This document shows positions 53,737-63,726 of a stretch of 64,000 nt of DNA, in pieces. Numbering within the stretch: the stretch's first letter is position 1; every line of letters begins with the position of its first letter. The notes beneath the pieces are model-generated. The model saw only the letters and a list, made by a program, of their open reading frames with translations, had not been told where the DNA came from and made no database searches. This stretch comes from an uncultured Flavobacteriaceae bacterium (lineage in GTDB: Bacteria; Bacteroidota; Bacteroidia; Flavobacteriales; Flavobacteriaceae). A program made the translations under genes and the position numbers. Where the stretch lies: NCBI GenBank assembly GCA_947498845.1, contig CANMLX010000014.1:28225-92224 (forward strand). Reading direction: 5' to 3'.

Positions 53737-54441
53737 TTAGTTCAAATTATTTAAGCGACTTTCTATCTCTATGTTATAAGCCGCTTTATTATATTCAAAA
53801 ACTTTAGCATTAACTCCTTTTAAAAGAATTTCATCCCCTTTTATATCTAACCAACTTCCTTCTCTTAAACCTACTACTGGTTGCGTATTAAAATAATGAA
53901 ATTCCTTAATTCTTGTTTCTCTTGTTTCTCCCATATGTCTACTATTTTCATCTGGGTCTATATAATGCGGGTTTATGTTAAAAGACACCAACCCTAGTGC
54001 ATTAAAACTGGGAGGATAAACAACAGGCATATCGTTTGTAGTTTTAATCGTTAATCCACAAATATTACTCCCCGCACTAGTACCAAAATAAGGCACTCCT
54101 TCTAAAACAGTATGCTTTAATAGTGTAATTAAATCCTTTTTATAAAGCTCATTGGTTAAAACAAAAGTATTACCTCCTCCTACAAAAATAGCTTTAGCTT
54201 CTTTAACTGCTTTTTGAGGATTTTCGAAAGTGTGTATTCCAATAACACGTTTTCCTATTTTAGAAAAAGCGTTAGCGGCAACAGCTGTATAATCATTATA
54301 TGTAATACCACTTGGTCTTGCATAAGGCACAAATAAAATCTCATCAATATGAGCAAAAAACAACTTTAACTCATCTAGAAGATATTCTAAATATATGCTT
54401 CCATATACTGTAGAAGTACTTGCTAATAGGATATTTTTCAT
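53737..54441 (-). CDS. pepE: Dipeptidase E (alpha-aspartyl dipeptidase)
   Basis: About 234 residues from ATG 54441 (MKNILLASTSTVYGS); an upstream in-frame start would add 20 non-conserved residues. It is a family S51 peptidase that hydrolyses dipeptides with N-terminal aspartate in the cytoplasm. The nucleophile is in YFGTSAGSNICG (Ser of GTSAGS, about 120), preceded by AIFVGGGNTFVLTNELY. PYIDPDENSRHMGETRETRI-type sequence (NPHYIDPDENSRHMGETRE) carries the downstream His and Glu residues. Confidence 0.9.
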   Translation of the reverse strand: MKNILLASTSTVYGSIYLEYLLDELKLFFAHIDEILFVPYARPSGITYNDYTAVAANAFSKIGKRVIGIHTFENPQKAVKEAKAIFVGGGNTFVLTNELYKKDLITLLKHTVLEGVPYFGTSAGSNICGLTIKTTNDMPVVYPPSFNALGLVSFNINPHYIDPDENSRHMGETRETRIKEFHYFNTQPVVGLREGSWLDIKGDEILLKGVNAKVFEYNKAAYNIEIESRLNNLN

Positions 54442-54568
54442 AACACTAAATCTAACAATAAAATATAATTTATAATACCAAATCAGGGTTTTATTTAACA
54501 AAACATTAAAGCTGGTTTTAGTTTTCTTTAAGACTTAAATAGCGTACTTTATACTTAAAATAAGAACG

Positions 54569-55366
54569 TTGAAAACATTAACAGTTTTATGTTTTTTAAT
54601 AGTTATCCAATCAGGAATAGCTCAGTCTTCAGAGATATCTGGAAAAATAATAACTAAAACGAACATGGAAAACATTCATGTGATTAACAAAACCCAAAAG
54701 TTATTTACAATTACAGACAAAAATGGCAAATTTCTAATAGTTGCAAAATTAAATGACACTATTAGCTTTTCTTCGGTTCAACATAAACCTAAGGAACTTA
54801 TTATTTCAAAAGAAATTTTAGATAGAAAAGTGGTTTCTGTTTTTCTAGAAGAAAAAATAAATGCTTTAGATCAAGTTACCATAGGTAAAGTGCTTACAGG
54901 AAATTTACATACAGACATTACTCGTATTAAAAAGAATAAAATCCCAAGTCTTAATATTGACACAACAGATAAAAATTACATTTATGAAGACATTAAATTA
55001 TCAGAAAAAGAAAAAGTAAATAGACACTTCCAATCAACATTAAATCCAGATACTCGTTATTACCAACCCAATATAAAACGCATTATAGAACGCTTATTAA
55101 AAACCAAACTAGACCTAAGTATAAAAATTGCTAACCCTAAAAAAAACAGTAATAATTCACCTCTACTGCTTAAGGATGTTTACACAAAAAAACACTTAAG
55201 TGAAACTTTTTTAATTGATTTTGATAATATCAATGCATTTATAGCTTTTGTAGAAAATCAAGGATATGACAATACATTATTGAAACCAGAAAATGAGATG
55301 AAGTTAATTGAGTTTTTATTTGAACAATACAAGTTATTTTTAAATATAAAAAATGATAAGAAATAG
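54569..55366 (+). CDS. Secreted CarboxypepD_reg-like protein, tandem paralogue 1
   Basis: 265 residues. The start is probably TTG at 54569: MKTLTVLCFLIVIQSGIAQ then forms a complete signal peptide, while the next ATG would remove it. The N-terminal 100 residues are a CarboxypepD_reg-like domain (MENIHVINKTQKLFTITDKN, then ISFSSVQHKPKELIISKEIL, then LDQVTIGKVLTGNL). The rest is a charged helical region without known motifs. The following gene overlaps by 14 bases and shares the first domain closely, so this is a tandem duplication. Function unknown. Confidence 0.75.
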   Translation: MKTLTVLCFLIVIQSGIAQSSEISGKIITKTNMENIHVINKTQKLFTITDKNGKFLIVAKLNDTISFSSVQHKPKELIISKEILDRKVVSVFLEEKINALDQVTIGKVLTGNLHTDITRIKKNKIPSLNIDTTDKNYIYEDIKLSEKEKVNRHFQSTLNPDTRYYQPNIKRIIERLLKTKLDLSIKIANPKKNSNNSPLLLKDVYTKKHLSETFLIDFDNINAFIAFVENQGYDNTLLKPENEMKLIEFLFEQYKLFLNIKNDKK

Positions 55367-56126
55367 ACATTATACAATTTTTTTCACAATGTTTTGTTGT
55401 TATTTTAGTTTTGCTCAAACAATTCAAATAGCAGGAACTATTAAAAGCGATGTTAATGTTGAAAACATTCATGTAATTAATAAAACATCCCAAAAATTCA
55501 CCATTACAGATAAGTATGGAAAGTTTAAAATTCCGGCAAGTTTAAATGACACTATAAGCTTTTCTTCGGTTCAACATAAACCTAAAGAGCTTATTATTTC
55601 AAAAGAAATTTTAGATAGAAAAACGGTATTAGTCCTCTTAGAAGAAGCAATTAATACTTTAGATCAAGTTACTATTGGTAAAGTTTTGTCTGGAGACTTA
55701 ATGTCAGACATTAAAAATGTAGATGGAAAACCTCCTGTAAATTTTTACGATTTAGATATTCCCGGCTATACTGGGAAATTAGCCACGCAAAGTGAACGAC
55801 GATTATATGAGGCAACAACTGGAGCTGGAATTATACCATTAAATCCTATTATAAATGCAATTACTGGTAGGACTAAACGATTAAAAGAACATATACAGCA
55901 TGAAAAAAATGATGTCTTATTAAACAAAATACGTGTAAATCTTTCTGAAAGTTTATTCAGTTTAGAACCTCTTGAAAAGCGTTACAGAACCGAATTTTTC
56001 TATTTCTGTGAATCTGATGAAAGTTTTTATTCTAAATGTTCTGGAAAAAAAGATTTAGAAGTATTAGATTTTTTGCAAAAAAAACTCAAACAATACAAAA
56101 CTAACCTAAAAGAGGCAAAAGATTAA
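55353..56126 (+). CDS. Secreted CarboxypepD_reg-like protein, tandem paralogue 2
   Basis: 257 residues with signal peptide (YTIFFTMFCCYFSFAQ). The domain at residues about 25-125 repeats that of the preceding gene almost word for word (VENIHVINKTSQKFTITDKY, SFSSVQHKPKELIISKEILDRK, LDQVTIGKVLSGDL). The C-terminal halves differ apart from general composition, with LNKIRVNLSESLFSLEPLEKR and a Cys pair near the end (FYFCESDESFYSKCSG). The 14-base overlap with its partner suggests translational coupling. Function unknown. Confidence 0.75.
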   Translation: MIRNRHYTIFFTMFCCYFSFAQTIQIAGTIKSDVNVENIHVINKTSQKFTITDKYGKFKIPASLNDTISFSSVQHKPKELIISKEILDRKTVLVLLEEAINTLDQVTIGKVLSGDLMSDIKNVDGKPPVNFYDLDIPGYTGKLATQSERRLYEATTGAGIIPLNPIINAITGRTKRLKEHIQHEKNDVLLNKIRVNLSESLFSLEPLEKRYRTEFFYFCESDESFYSKCSGKKDLEVLDFLQKKLKQYKTNLKEAKD

Positions 56127-56185
56127 CTGTTTTTGGAATACTTTTTGAGGCCAAAAATTAATACTTTAGCATCAACAATTAAAGC

Positions 56186-56686
56186 ATGAAACCATACAAG
56201 CTAGCACTATTATTTCTTGTTTTTTCTTTAATGTCGTACAAATCAATTCATAAATACTATATCAGTAGTACCAGAATAGAATATGTTGAAGAAAAAAAAT
56301 CGATACAAATCATTACTCGAATTTTTATTGATGATCTGGAAGCTATACTCAAAGAACGCTATGATGAGACTATTGAATTAGATAGAGAAAATAATATAAG
56401 AGCTAATTTCTACATAGAAAAATACGTTAAAACAAAATTTAAAATAGACATTAATAATAAACCTGTTCAATTAACTTTTATTGGCACCGAAAGTGACACA
56501 GATATTGTAAAATGTTATCTGGAAATAGAAAATATTAAGCGTGTGAATACTATAAAAGTTTCCAATACAATCCTTTTTGATTTATTTCCTGATCAACAAA
56601 ACGTAATAAAGTTAGATTTTAACAAAAAAAAGAAGAGTTTTATATTGACTCCTCAAAAAGAAACCTTTATGTTAAAGTTTAACTAA
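56186..56686 (+). CDS. DUF6702-type secreted protein
   Basis: 166 residues with a hydrophobic N-terminus (LALLFLVFSLMSYKSIHKYY). A conserved-looking block follows: YYISSTRIEYVEEKKSIQII, then TRIFIDDLEAILKERYDE. This combination (IHKYYIS...RIFIDDLE...ERY) matches the family I know as DUF6702, widespread in Flavobacteriia and often encoded just before an M1 peptidase gene, as here. Probably periplasmic. No catalytic residue is recognisable. Confidence 0.75.
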   Translation: MKPYKLALLFLVFSLMSYKSIHKYYISSTRIEYVEEKKSIQIITRIFIDDLEAILKERYDETIELDRENNIRANFYIEKYVKTKFKIDINNKPVQLTFIGTESDTDIVKCYLEIENIKRVNTIKVSNTILFDLFPDQQNVIKLDFNKKKKSFILTPQKETFMLKFN

Positions 56687-56726
56687 ATTAAAGGTAAAAA
56701 CCTCTGTAAAAATATTATTTTTGGTG

Positions 56727-56742
56727 ACTTTGATATCAAAGT
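56727..56742. promoter_or_regulatory. 16-bp perfect palindrome upstream of the M1 peptidase gene
   Basis: ACTTTGATATCAAAGT is fully self-complementary and sits 54 bases before the ATG, between the DUF6702 and M1 genes. It could be an operator. Confidence 0.35.
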
Positions 56743-56796
56743 GCAAATATTTGTTATCAAATTTCTAAAAAATCTATAAATTTATAAGATTCGCCT

Positions 56797-59103
56797 ATGA
56801 AACGTATTATCCATTGTTGTTTATTTGCTATATGTACCTCAATAAGTTTATTTGCTCAGGAAAATGCAACACCCCCTCTAGAAAAAGGACATACTAATAA
56901 CAATAAATTTAAACAGTTATACGACGAATTTTCTACGCCAAATGAATACAGAGCTGCATCTGGAGCACCAGGACATGCCTACTATCAACAACAGGCAGAT
57001 TATAAAATGGATATCGTTTTAGATGATAAAAACGCAAAACTATCAGGTTTCGAAACAATTACATACACCAATAATTCTCCTGATGTATTAAACTATCTAT
57101 GGGTACAGTTGGATCAAAATATGAGAGCGAAAGACTCCAAAACACCTTTAATTGAAGGTAAAACAATAGATCCAGTAATGCTTCCTGAAAAATTCACTAG
57201 CACTTACTTGTCTAAACCTTTCGATGGAGGTTTCAATATAGAGCAAGTTTTAGACAACCAAAACAAACCTCTAAAACATATGATTAACAGAACCATGATG
57301 CGCATAGATTTACCTAAACCTCTAAAGCATGGTGATAAGTTTTCATTTTCAATAAAATGGTGGTATAACATTAACGATCATATTCTAAAAAGAGGACGTT
57401 CAGGATACGAGTATTTCCCTGAAGATGGCAATAGAGCCTATGTAATTGCTCAATTCTATCCTAGAATGGCTGTTTATAGTGATGTTGAAGGTTGGCAAAA
57501 CTCTCAATTCTGGGGACGTGATGAATTTGCTTTACCATTTGGAAACTTTCAAGTTAATATAACCGTTCCCGCAGATCATGTTCTTGATGGTACAGGTAAA
57601 CTAACCAACAGAAAAGATGTATTCTCCAAAACAATGTTAGAACGTTATGAGAAAGCTAAGACTTCTTACGATAAACCTGTATTAATAATAACTCAGGAAG
57701 AAGTTGAAATTAAAGAAAAAAACTTTTCTAACGATACAAAAACCTGGAAATTATACGCCGAAAATGTACGTGATTTTGGTTTTGCAACGTCAAGAAAATT
57801 TATATGGGATATGATGGCTGTAAAAATAGCTAACAAAGATGTGATGGCCGTATCCATGTATCCAAAGGAAGGAAACCCTTTATGGGAAGATTGGTCTACA
57901 AAAGTTGTAGCTAGTACTTTAAAGTCTTACTCCAGAATGACTTTTGATTACCCATACCACAAAGCTATTTCTGTGCATGCTAAAAATCAAGGTATGGAAT
58001 ATCCTATGATATGTTGGAACTATGGAAGGCCTAAAAAAGATGGGTCATATAGCGATCGCGTAAAATATGGTATGATGGGCGTAATTATACATGAAGTAGG
58101 ACATAATTTCTTTCCCATGATTGTTAACAGTGATGAACGCCAGTGGACATGGATGGATGAAGGGTTAAATACATTTGTACAATATGTAGCAGAGCAAGAT
58201 TTTGGAGAAACATACCCAGAAGCTTTATCAGCTAAAGATGCACATTTCCCATCAGATAGAGGTCCTGCACACATGATTGTTCCTTACATGGGAGGTAATC
58301 AAGACCATATTGCACCAATAATGACTAAAGGTTTAAACACCTACCAATTTGGTAACAATGCTTACGGCAAACCTGCTACTGCATTAAACATCTTAAGGGA
58401 AACCGTAATGGGGAAAGACTTATTTGACTACGCTTTTAAAGAATACGCGCATAGATGGAAGTTTAAACATCCAACTCCAGAAGATTTTTTTAGAACTATG
58501 GAGGATGCATCTGCTTTTGATCTGGATTGGTATTGGAGGGGATGGTTTTATACCACCGATTGGGTCGACATAGGCATTAAAGAAGTAAAAAGATACTACG
58601 TGTCTTCAGAGCCTAATACTTTTATGAAAGAACTAATGAAAGAAAAAGGTATTAAGAAATCTCAATTAAAACCTCTGGTGTATATGGTAGGAGAAGGTAG
58701 TGAAGACTATAAAAAATCTAAAAGCAAAACAACAAATCCTTTGGAGGTTTCTACAGTAAAAGAATATTTAATGGATAATTTTACTGAAGAAGAGCGACAA
58801 AATATAAAAACGCCAAAATATTTTTATAACATAATTTTTGAAAAGCCAGGAGGCTTAGTAATGCCTATAATTGTAGAATACACCTATGCAGATGGTTCTA
58901 AAAAAACAGAAACGTACCCTGCTCAAATTTGGAGACTAAACGATAACCAAGTTAGTAGAACTATAGCTTCTGAAAAAGAAATAGTAAACATTGTTGTTGA
59001 TCCTAACTTAGAAACGGCAGATGTAGATACTTCTAATAACTCTTGGCCAAGAAAAAAACAGGACAATGAGTTTGATAAATTTAAACGTAAAATAAAACAA
59101 TAA
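56797..59103 (+). CDS. M1 family zinc metallopeptidase, secreted
   Basis: 768 residues with signal peptide (IIHCCLFAICTSISLFAQ). The gluzincin site is complete: HEVGH (about 432-436) and, after the 18-residue spacing, the glutamate of MDEGLNTFVQY (about 455). The N-terminal beta domain (YKMDIVLDDKNAKLSGFETITYTN) is typical of M1 aminopeptidases. A GxMEN-like exopeptidase motif reads NQGMEYPMICW. A further C-terminal region (about 600-768) has no catalytic marks. It likely trims peptides in the periplasm or at the surface. Confidence 0.92.
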   Translation: MKRIIHCCLFAICTSISLFAQENATPPLEKGHTNNNKFKQLYDEFSTPNEYRAASGAPGHAYYQQQADYKMDIVLDDKNAKLSGFETITYTNNSPDVLNYLWVQLDQNMRAKDSKTPLIEGKTIDPVMLPEKFTSTYLSKPFDGGFNIEQVLDNQNKPLKHMINRTMMRIDLPKPLKHGDKFSFSIKWWYNINDHILKRGRSGYEYFPEDGNRAYVIAQFYPRMAVYSDVEGWQNSQFWGRDEFALPFGNFQVNITVPADHVLDGTGKLTNRKDVFSKTMLERYEKAKTSYDKPVLIITQEEVEIKEKNFSNDTKTWKLYAENVRDFGFATSRKFIWDMMAVKIANKDVMAVSMYPKEGNPLWEDWSTKVVASTLKSYSRMTFDYPYHKAISVHAKNQGMEYPMICWNYGRPKKDGSYSDRVKYGMMGVIIHEVGHNFFPMIVNSDERQWTWMDEGLNTFVQYVAEQDFGETYPEALSAKDAHFPSDRGPAHMIVPYMGGNQDHIAPIMTKGLNTYQFGNNAYGKPATALNILRETVMGKDLFDYAFKEYAHRWKFKHPTPEDFFRTMEDASAFDLDWYWRGWFYTTDWVDIGIKEVKRYYVSSEPNTFMKELMKEKGIKKSQLKPLVYMVGEGSEDYKKSKSKTTNPLEVSTVKEYLMDNFTEEERQNIKTPKYFYNIIFEKPGGLVMPIIVEYTYADGSKKTETYPAQIWRLNDNQVSRTIASEKEIVNIVVDPNLETADVDTSNNSWPRKKQDNEFDKFKRKIKQ

Positions 59104-59538
59104 ATTTATATCTCATTAATAAAACAGGTGAGTATACAATACCATTTCTCACCAAGTCTGTAGAATTTAAAATATTTAGTTTGATAGTAACTCCCTTTTT
59201 TACTTAAAAGCATAGTTTTATTTTTCCTTAAATCATTATCATCTAAATAAAAATATTTTTCTACATCACTTTTCTAATTAATCGCTTTTTGTTAGATCAA
59301 CGTCTCATTAAGATTACAATCACGACTAAAAAACCTTAATGTAGTACTAATTCATTAGAAAATATTGGATTCAAAAAAACTTGTTTTAATCGAAAAAACG
59401 GGAATCATAGAAAGATTTTTCTTATTTATGTCATGTAGCTAACATTTCAATTAATTTTTTTCATGTTACTTTGTTAATCAGTTAATAATCACCACAAAAT
59501 TAACTGCATCTTATTTTACTAACTTAAACTTTCTAACT
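59104..59538. other. Intergenic region, nothing recognised
   Basis: About 435 bases of AT-rich sequence between the M1 peptidase and beta-trefoil genes. No clear promoter, terminator, repeat or ORF was recognised. Confidence 0.5.
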
Positions 59539-60384
59539 ATGAAAAATCAACTTACAATTTCAAAATTGCAATCTAATTTTGCAAAATCACTATTTATTTT
59601 GTCGCTACTATTAGGTATTAACACCTATGGTCAATCAAGAGCTTCTTTAATTAATACAGCTACTGGAGAGCTAGCTTCACCTAGATTTGATGAGCAATTT
59701 GTATCATTTGGTCAAGCAGGCACATTTTTTGAACAAACCCCATTTAATGCTATTGGAGAGGCTTTAGTCGCTCAAACAGCAAGTCAAGTTGTTCAAACAA
59801 GTCGTACCGAAGATTTTCAAACATGGAGACTTGTTAACGCAGGAAATAATACAGTACAAATCATCAACTTTGTATCTGGTAATGCTATAGGTGCTCTAGG
59901 GCTAAATGGAGTACGTCAACAAGCAAATAATGGCGGGAATCCTGCTCAATTATGGAGACAAATAGGTAGAGGTAGTGCTACAAGATTTCAGAATGCACAA
60001 ACAGGTAAATATTTATCTGTAAACAGAAATGGATTTTTAGTGCAAAGAAATTTTTCTAGAAATAACAGATTCCAACAATGGTCAATCAATGCATTTGTAG
60101 AGACCGCTGATGTTGATTTCTTTGTTGCTCCTAATCCAGCAACTACAGGTACCACAACTGCATTTATTACAAGTAACGTAGCTGTAGAAAACTTAACAGT
60201 TAGAGCTATGACTCAAAGTGGAAGAACTATATTTTCTACAGTAGTCAACATTCAGCAAGGATCTAATGCAATACCAATTGATGTAAGTAGAAGCCCAAGA
60301 ACGTTTACTAATACTGTATTTATTATACTAGAATTAGAAAATGGAGAACAATTAGCTTTTGAGCCTATTATTGTTTTAAACTAG
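59539..60384 (+). CDS. Secreted ricin-type beta-trefoil protein with T9SS-like C-terminal domain
   Basis: 281 residues. A signal peptide (FILSLLLGINTYGQ) is followed by a region with three QxW motifs: QTWRL (about 94), QLWRQ (about 137) and QQWSI (about 180). Their regular spacing of 43 residues is the hallmark of a ricin B/CBM13-type beta-trefoil. The last 90 residues (DFFVAPNPATTGTTTAF ... VFIILELENGEQLAFEPIIVL) resemble a T9SS type A sorting domain. It is probably a surface sugar-binding protein without an attached enzyme. It stands alone, ending in a terminator. Confidence 0.7.
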   Translation: MKNQLTISKLQSNFAKSLFILSLLLGINTYGQSRASLINTATGELASPRFDEQFVSFGQAGTFFEQTPFNAIGEALVAQTASQVVQTSRTEDFQTWRLVNAGNNTVQIINFVSGNAIGALGLNGVRQQANNGGNPAQLWRQIGRGSATRFQNAQTGKYLSVNRNGFLVQRNFSRNNRFQQWSINAFVETADVDFFVAPNPATTGTTTAFITSNVAVENLTVRAMTQSGRTIFSTVVNIQQGSNAIPIDVSRSPRTFTNTVFIILELENGEQLAFEPIIVLN

Positions 60385-60951
60385 TAATAAAATAATTATT
60401 GCTTATTTCTAATAGCTCTATTAGAATACCAATAAATTTTATTACACAGTAAAGTGCCAATACATTCTTTATAGAAGGGATGCATTGGCACTTTTTAATT
60501 GCTTTTGTTGAAGTATGCATTATAATTTAAAATATGTTTAAAAGCTAAAATTTAATAAAAACACTTAAATTGGCTAAAAATGGATATAAATATGTTTAAT
60601 TTTTAGAGCAAAGAGCCTTTTCCTCAGGATTTCAAGAAAGAAATAAAAATAGAGGAACGACTATATAAAGTTCTAATCTGTCTTACTTTATGATTTAACA
60701 CAAGATTATTTTCATCCTTAGCCTAACTAAAAAAGGGGGCTCCTATAAAATAAATTTAGAAATAATTTAGGATTAAAACTCTAATAAGACAGATGCAATA
60801 TAAACTTTGTTAAGTTATAAAAAACAGGCATAGATATATATTATAAGACCTCTAAAAAGGAAAATATTTTGGAGATAGACGCTTTGATAAACATATTATT
60901 TCTAAAACATAATAGGGTTATGATAAATTACGAACATAAAAAATTAAACTC
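60385..60951. other. Intergenic region before the pectate-lyase-like gene
   Basis: About 570 bases: a terminator at 60451-60494, then AT-rich DNA without recognised genes. AAACATATTATTTCTAA at 60889-60905 is loosely similar to the candidate operator before susC. Confidence 0.5.
60451..60494 (+). terminator. Terminator after the beta-trefoil gene
   Basis: AAAGTGCCAAT / ATTGGCACTTT, perfect 11-bp arms with a 22-base loop followed by TT. Confidence 0.65.
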
Positions 60952-63726
60952 ATGAAATATAGTTCAACTTTATTCTTTATTTGCCTTTGTAGTTTTGTTT
61001 TTAGTCAAAACGGAATTGAACAACTTAAAGCTTTTCCATCTGCATATGGTCCTGGATCTGTAGCAACAGGAGGTAGAGGAGGTGATCTAATTATTATTAA
61101 TACTAATGATAGAAATGTACCACTAACTTTAGTACCAGCCACAGAAAACACAGATAAACATTATGTAGGGGGGCTTTATGCTGCACTGCAACATCCAGAT
61201 CCGGCATATATCATTTTTGATCGCTCTATGACCATTACTTTAGGAACGGGAGGAACTAGTCGAGACTTTGTTTTTGAGGGTATGCCTAAGGTAAATAATA
61301 AAACCATTTTTGGTCAATCCGCTCCTCGTGGAGGAGTGACTATAACTGGAGGCACATTAAGATTTAATGGTCGATTTGGAGATAATAATAATTTAATTTT
61401 TAGATATCTAAAAAGTCGTCCGATACTAAATAAAAATGGAGAATTAAATACTAGAGATGATTCTTGGACATGGGCTTTACTTTTTTATGGAGGGAATACC
61501 ATTATCGTAGACCATTGTTCCTTTTCGTTTGCACAAGATAAAGCATTAGGAGCAGGAGTTGATGATAAAGTGATAAGTGATAGTGTATCTGGAAATTATA
61601 CTTTTTCACATAACTTAATAGAAGATTCTCATACTGGTTATTATTTTGAAATTAACCCTAACGAACCAGAAGATCCTGAAAATTATATAAATAACATTTC
61701 CATTATTAAGAATGTTTCTGCATCCGTAAATAGAACGCCTAATATGGCCTATTCCGGAAAAGGTGAAATCATTAATAATGTTGCTCACGATATCCCTACC
61801 AAAAATACAACTGTATATCATAATCTTAAATTAAATCATATTGGAAATTATTATAGCCAACAAAGACCTTTTAGAGATGGTGTAAATACTGGAGGTTGGA
61901 ATAGGATACGCCCAAATTTGGATAATAACTCCGGAAACCCTCTAATCTATACCAGTTCAAATTATTTTCATGGGGTACTAACAGGTGATTCTTCTGAAGA
62001 TAACACTTTAATATGGCACGAATGGCGACCATATCCTTTTGTTAATGTTCCTCCACCAGCCTCAAGTGAATACTTCACAAGTAATATTCATCAGCATAAC
62101 TTTCCAAACCCATATATTCCAATTTCTGCTTCTAATGCGTTCAATGAATTAATTACGAATAAAAACGTTGGTGATGCTCATTACCTAGATAACAATGGGA
62201 ATGTTGATTTTTATATGGATGACTTTGACCTTAGTCAATTAGAATACATAGCTAATGACGACCCTAGCTATAGAGGTCATCAAGCAGAAAACTGGGTATT
62301 ACCAAATATGCCTGTAAATATAAGACCTGATAGTTATGATACGGATAAAGATGGAATGTCTGATGCCTGGGAAATTCGAGTTTTTGGAGACTTAACCCAA
62401 TCTTATAATGGGGATTGTGATGGAGATGGGTACACAAATATTGAAGAATATTACAATCAGGTAGATTATGGTAATATTGAGCTTCCTTGCTCAAATTGTG
62501 ATCAGAATATCTTTGTACTTAATGATCCTACAAGCCCAAACAATGAAAGTTCAAACTATAGTTCCAATTGGACTAGCAATGCAGGGAATGCTAGCTTAGA
62601 AGTTGTACAAAATGCCAGTGATGGTGATTACGCCTTAAAATTTAAAGCCTTGGCCAAAAACTACAGTAAATGGGCTTTATTATTAGATAATCTGGCACCG
62701 AATACCGAATATCAATTGGTATTTGATGCGAAAAGTGCTGATCAAACAGATTCGAAAGCTGGAAATGGGTATGTAACCGAGAATACTTCAGTTCTTGGTG
62801 TTCATGTAAAAAATGTCGTTTACAAAACCTATAGTCTTAAATTTCGAACTGAAAATGCTGATAGTAATTCATCTTTTGCTAGTAAGAAAATATTCTTTTA
62901 TCCTACCCTAAATGTTGAAGCACAACAAAAACTTTGGATAGATAATATTAAGGTAATACCATTGAACTTTTTTGGTGTGGATGATCCTACTAATGCAATT
63001 CATGAAAATAGTTCATTAGACAATTGGACTACCAAACCAAATGAAACAGCAACTATCGAACTCACAGATGATGCTACTCAAGGCAATCAAGCGGTATTAA
63101 TTAAATCACGTTCTTTAAACTACAGTAAATATAATCTTGAATTTCAAAATTTAACTCCTGGACAAACCTATACTATTTCATTTGATGCCAAGAGTATTGA
63201 TTCTAATACTGGACGCTTTGGCAACTCTTATGTGGCATTGGCTTCCAATACAGCTTTTGGTACATACATCACTTCAACAACTTATCAAAACTATCAATTT
63301 GATTTTCAAACGGATGATTCTGGTAATTCAGCAATTAGATTTTACCCAACTTTAGCACAATATATAGGGGTGAATCTGTATGTTGATAACATTAAAGTTA
63401 AAAAGTCATGTACTCAAGTATCCAGCGCTAAAGCTAGTGGAATCTCTAATATAGACGTTCGAAATAAAGCAATAGACCAAATTAAAGTATATCCTAATCC
63501 TGTAAATAACATTCTTAACATAGAGTTTAATCAGAACATAAGTGAACAACCGACTATTCAAATAATCAATATGCTAGGAGTAATTGTAAAGGAGATAAGA
63601 GTTCAAGCAAAAAATAAGACTAGTGTAGTGAACGTGAATACAGAATCGTTATCATCGGGAACTTATTTTGTTAGAGTGTTATCCAATTCTATAAAAAATT
63701 CACCTAAAATATTTATAAAGAATTAA
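60952..63726 (+). CDS. Pectate-lyase-like (PL1 type) secreted protein with CBM-like and T9SS domains
   Basis: 924 residues. After a signal peptide (TLFFICLCSFVFSQ) comes a parallel beta-helix region (about 20-430). It opens with AFPSAYGPGSVATGGRGG, a start typical of family 1 pectate lyase-like proteins, and contains DHCSFSFAQDKALG (about 184) and NRTPNMAYSGKGEIINNVAHD. A DTDKDGMSDAWE ... DCDGDGYTNIEEY calcium-binding segment (about 460-505) links to two related jelly-roll domains (about 515-680 and 690-830; shared SLNYSKY/AKNYSKW and NLTPGQTYTISFDAKS/NLAPNTEYQLVFDAKS). A T9SS type A sorting domain ends it. Substrate likely pectin-like uronate polymer; lyase activity is inferred. Confidence 0.85.
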   Translation: MKYSSTLFFICLCSFVFSQNGIEQLKAFPSAYGPGSVATGGRGGDLIIINTNDRNVPLTLVPATENTDKHYVGGLYAALQHPDPAYIIFDRSMTITLGTGGTSRDFVFEGMPKVNNKTIFGQSAPRGGVTITGGTLRFNGRFGDNNNLIFRYLKSRPILNKNGELNTRDDSWTWALLFYGGNTIIVDHCSFSFAQDKALGAGVDDKVISDSVSGNYTFSHNLIEDSHTGYYFEINPNEPEDPENYINNISIIKNVSASVNRTPNMAYSGKGEIINNVAHDIPTKNTTVYHNLKLNHIGNYYSQQRPFRDGVNTGGWNRIRPNLDNNSGNPLIYTSSNYFHGVLTGDSSEDNTLIWHEWRPYPFVNVPPPASSEYFTSNIHQHNFPNPYIPISASNAFNELITNKNVGDAHYLDNNGNVDFYMDDFDLSQLEYIANDDPSYRGHQAENWVLPNMPVNIRPDSYDTDKDGMSDAWEIRVFGDLTQSYNGDCDGDGYTNIEEYYNQVDYGNIELPCSNCDQNIFVLNDPTSPNNESSNYSSNWTSNAGNASLEVVQNASDGDYALKFKALAKNYSKWALLLDNLAPNTEYQLVFDAKSADQTDSKAGNGYVTENTSVLGVHVKNVVYKTYSLKFRTENADSNSSFASKKIFFYPTLNVEAQQKLWIDNIKVIPLNFFGVDDPTNAIHENSSLDNWTTKPNETATIELTDDATQGNQAVLIKSRSLNYSKYNLEFQNLTPGQTYTISFDAKSIDSNTGRFGNSYVALASNTAFGTYITSTTYQNYQFDFQTDDSGNSAIRFYPTLAQYIGVNLYVDNIKVKKSCTQVSSAKASGISNIDVRNKAIDQIKVYPNPVNNILNIEFNQNISEQPTIQIINMLGVIVKEIRVQAKNKTSVVNVNTESLSSGTYFVRVLSNSIKNSPKIFIKN

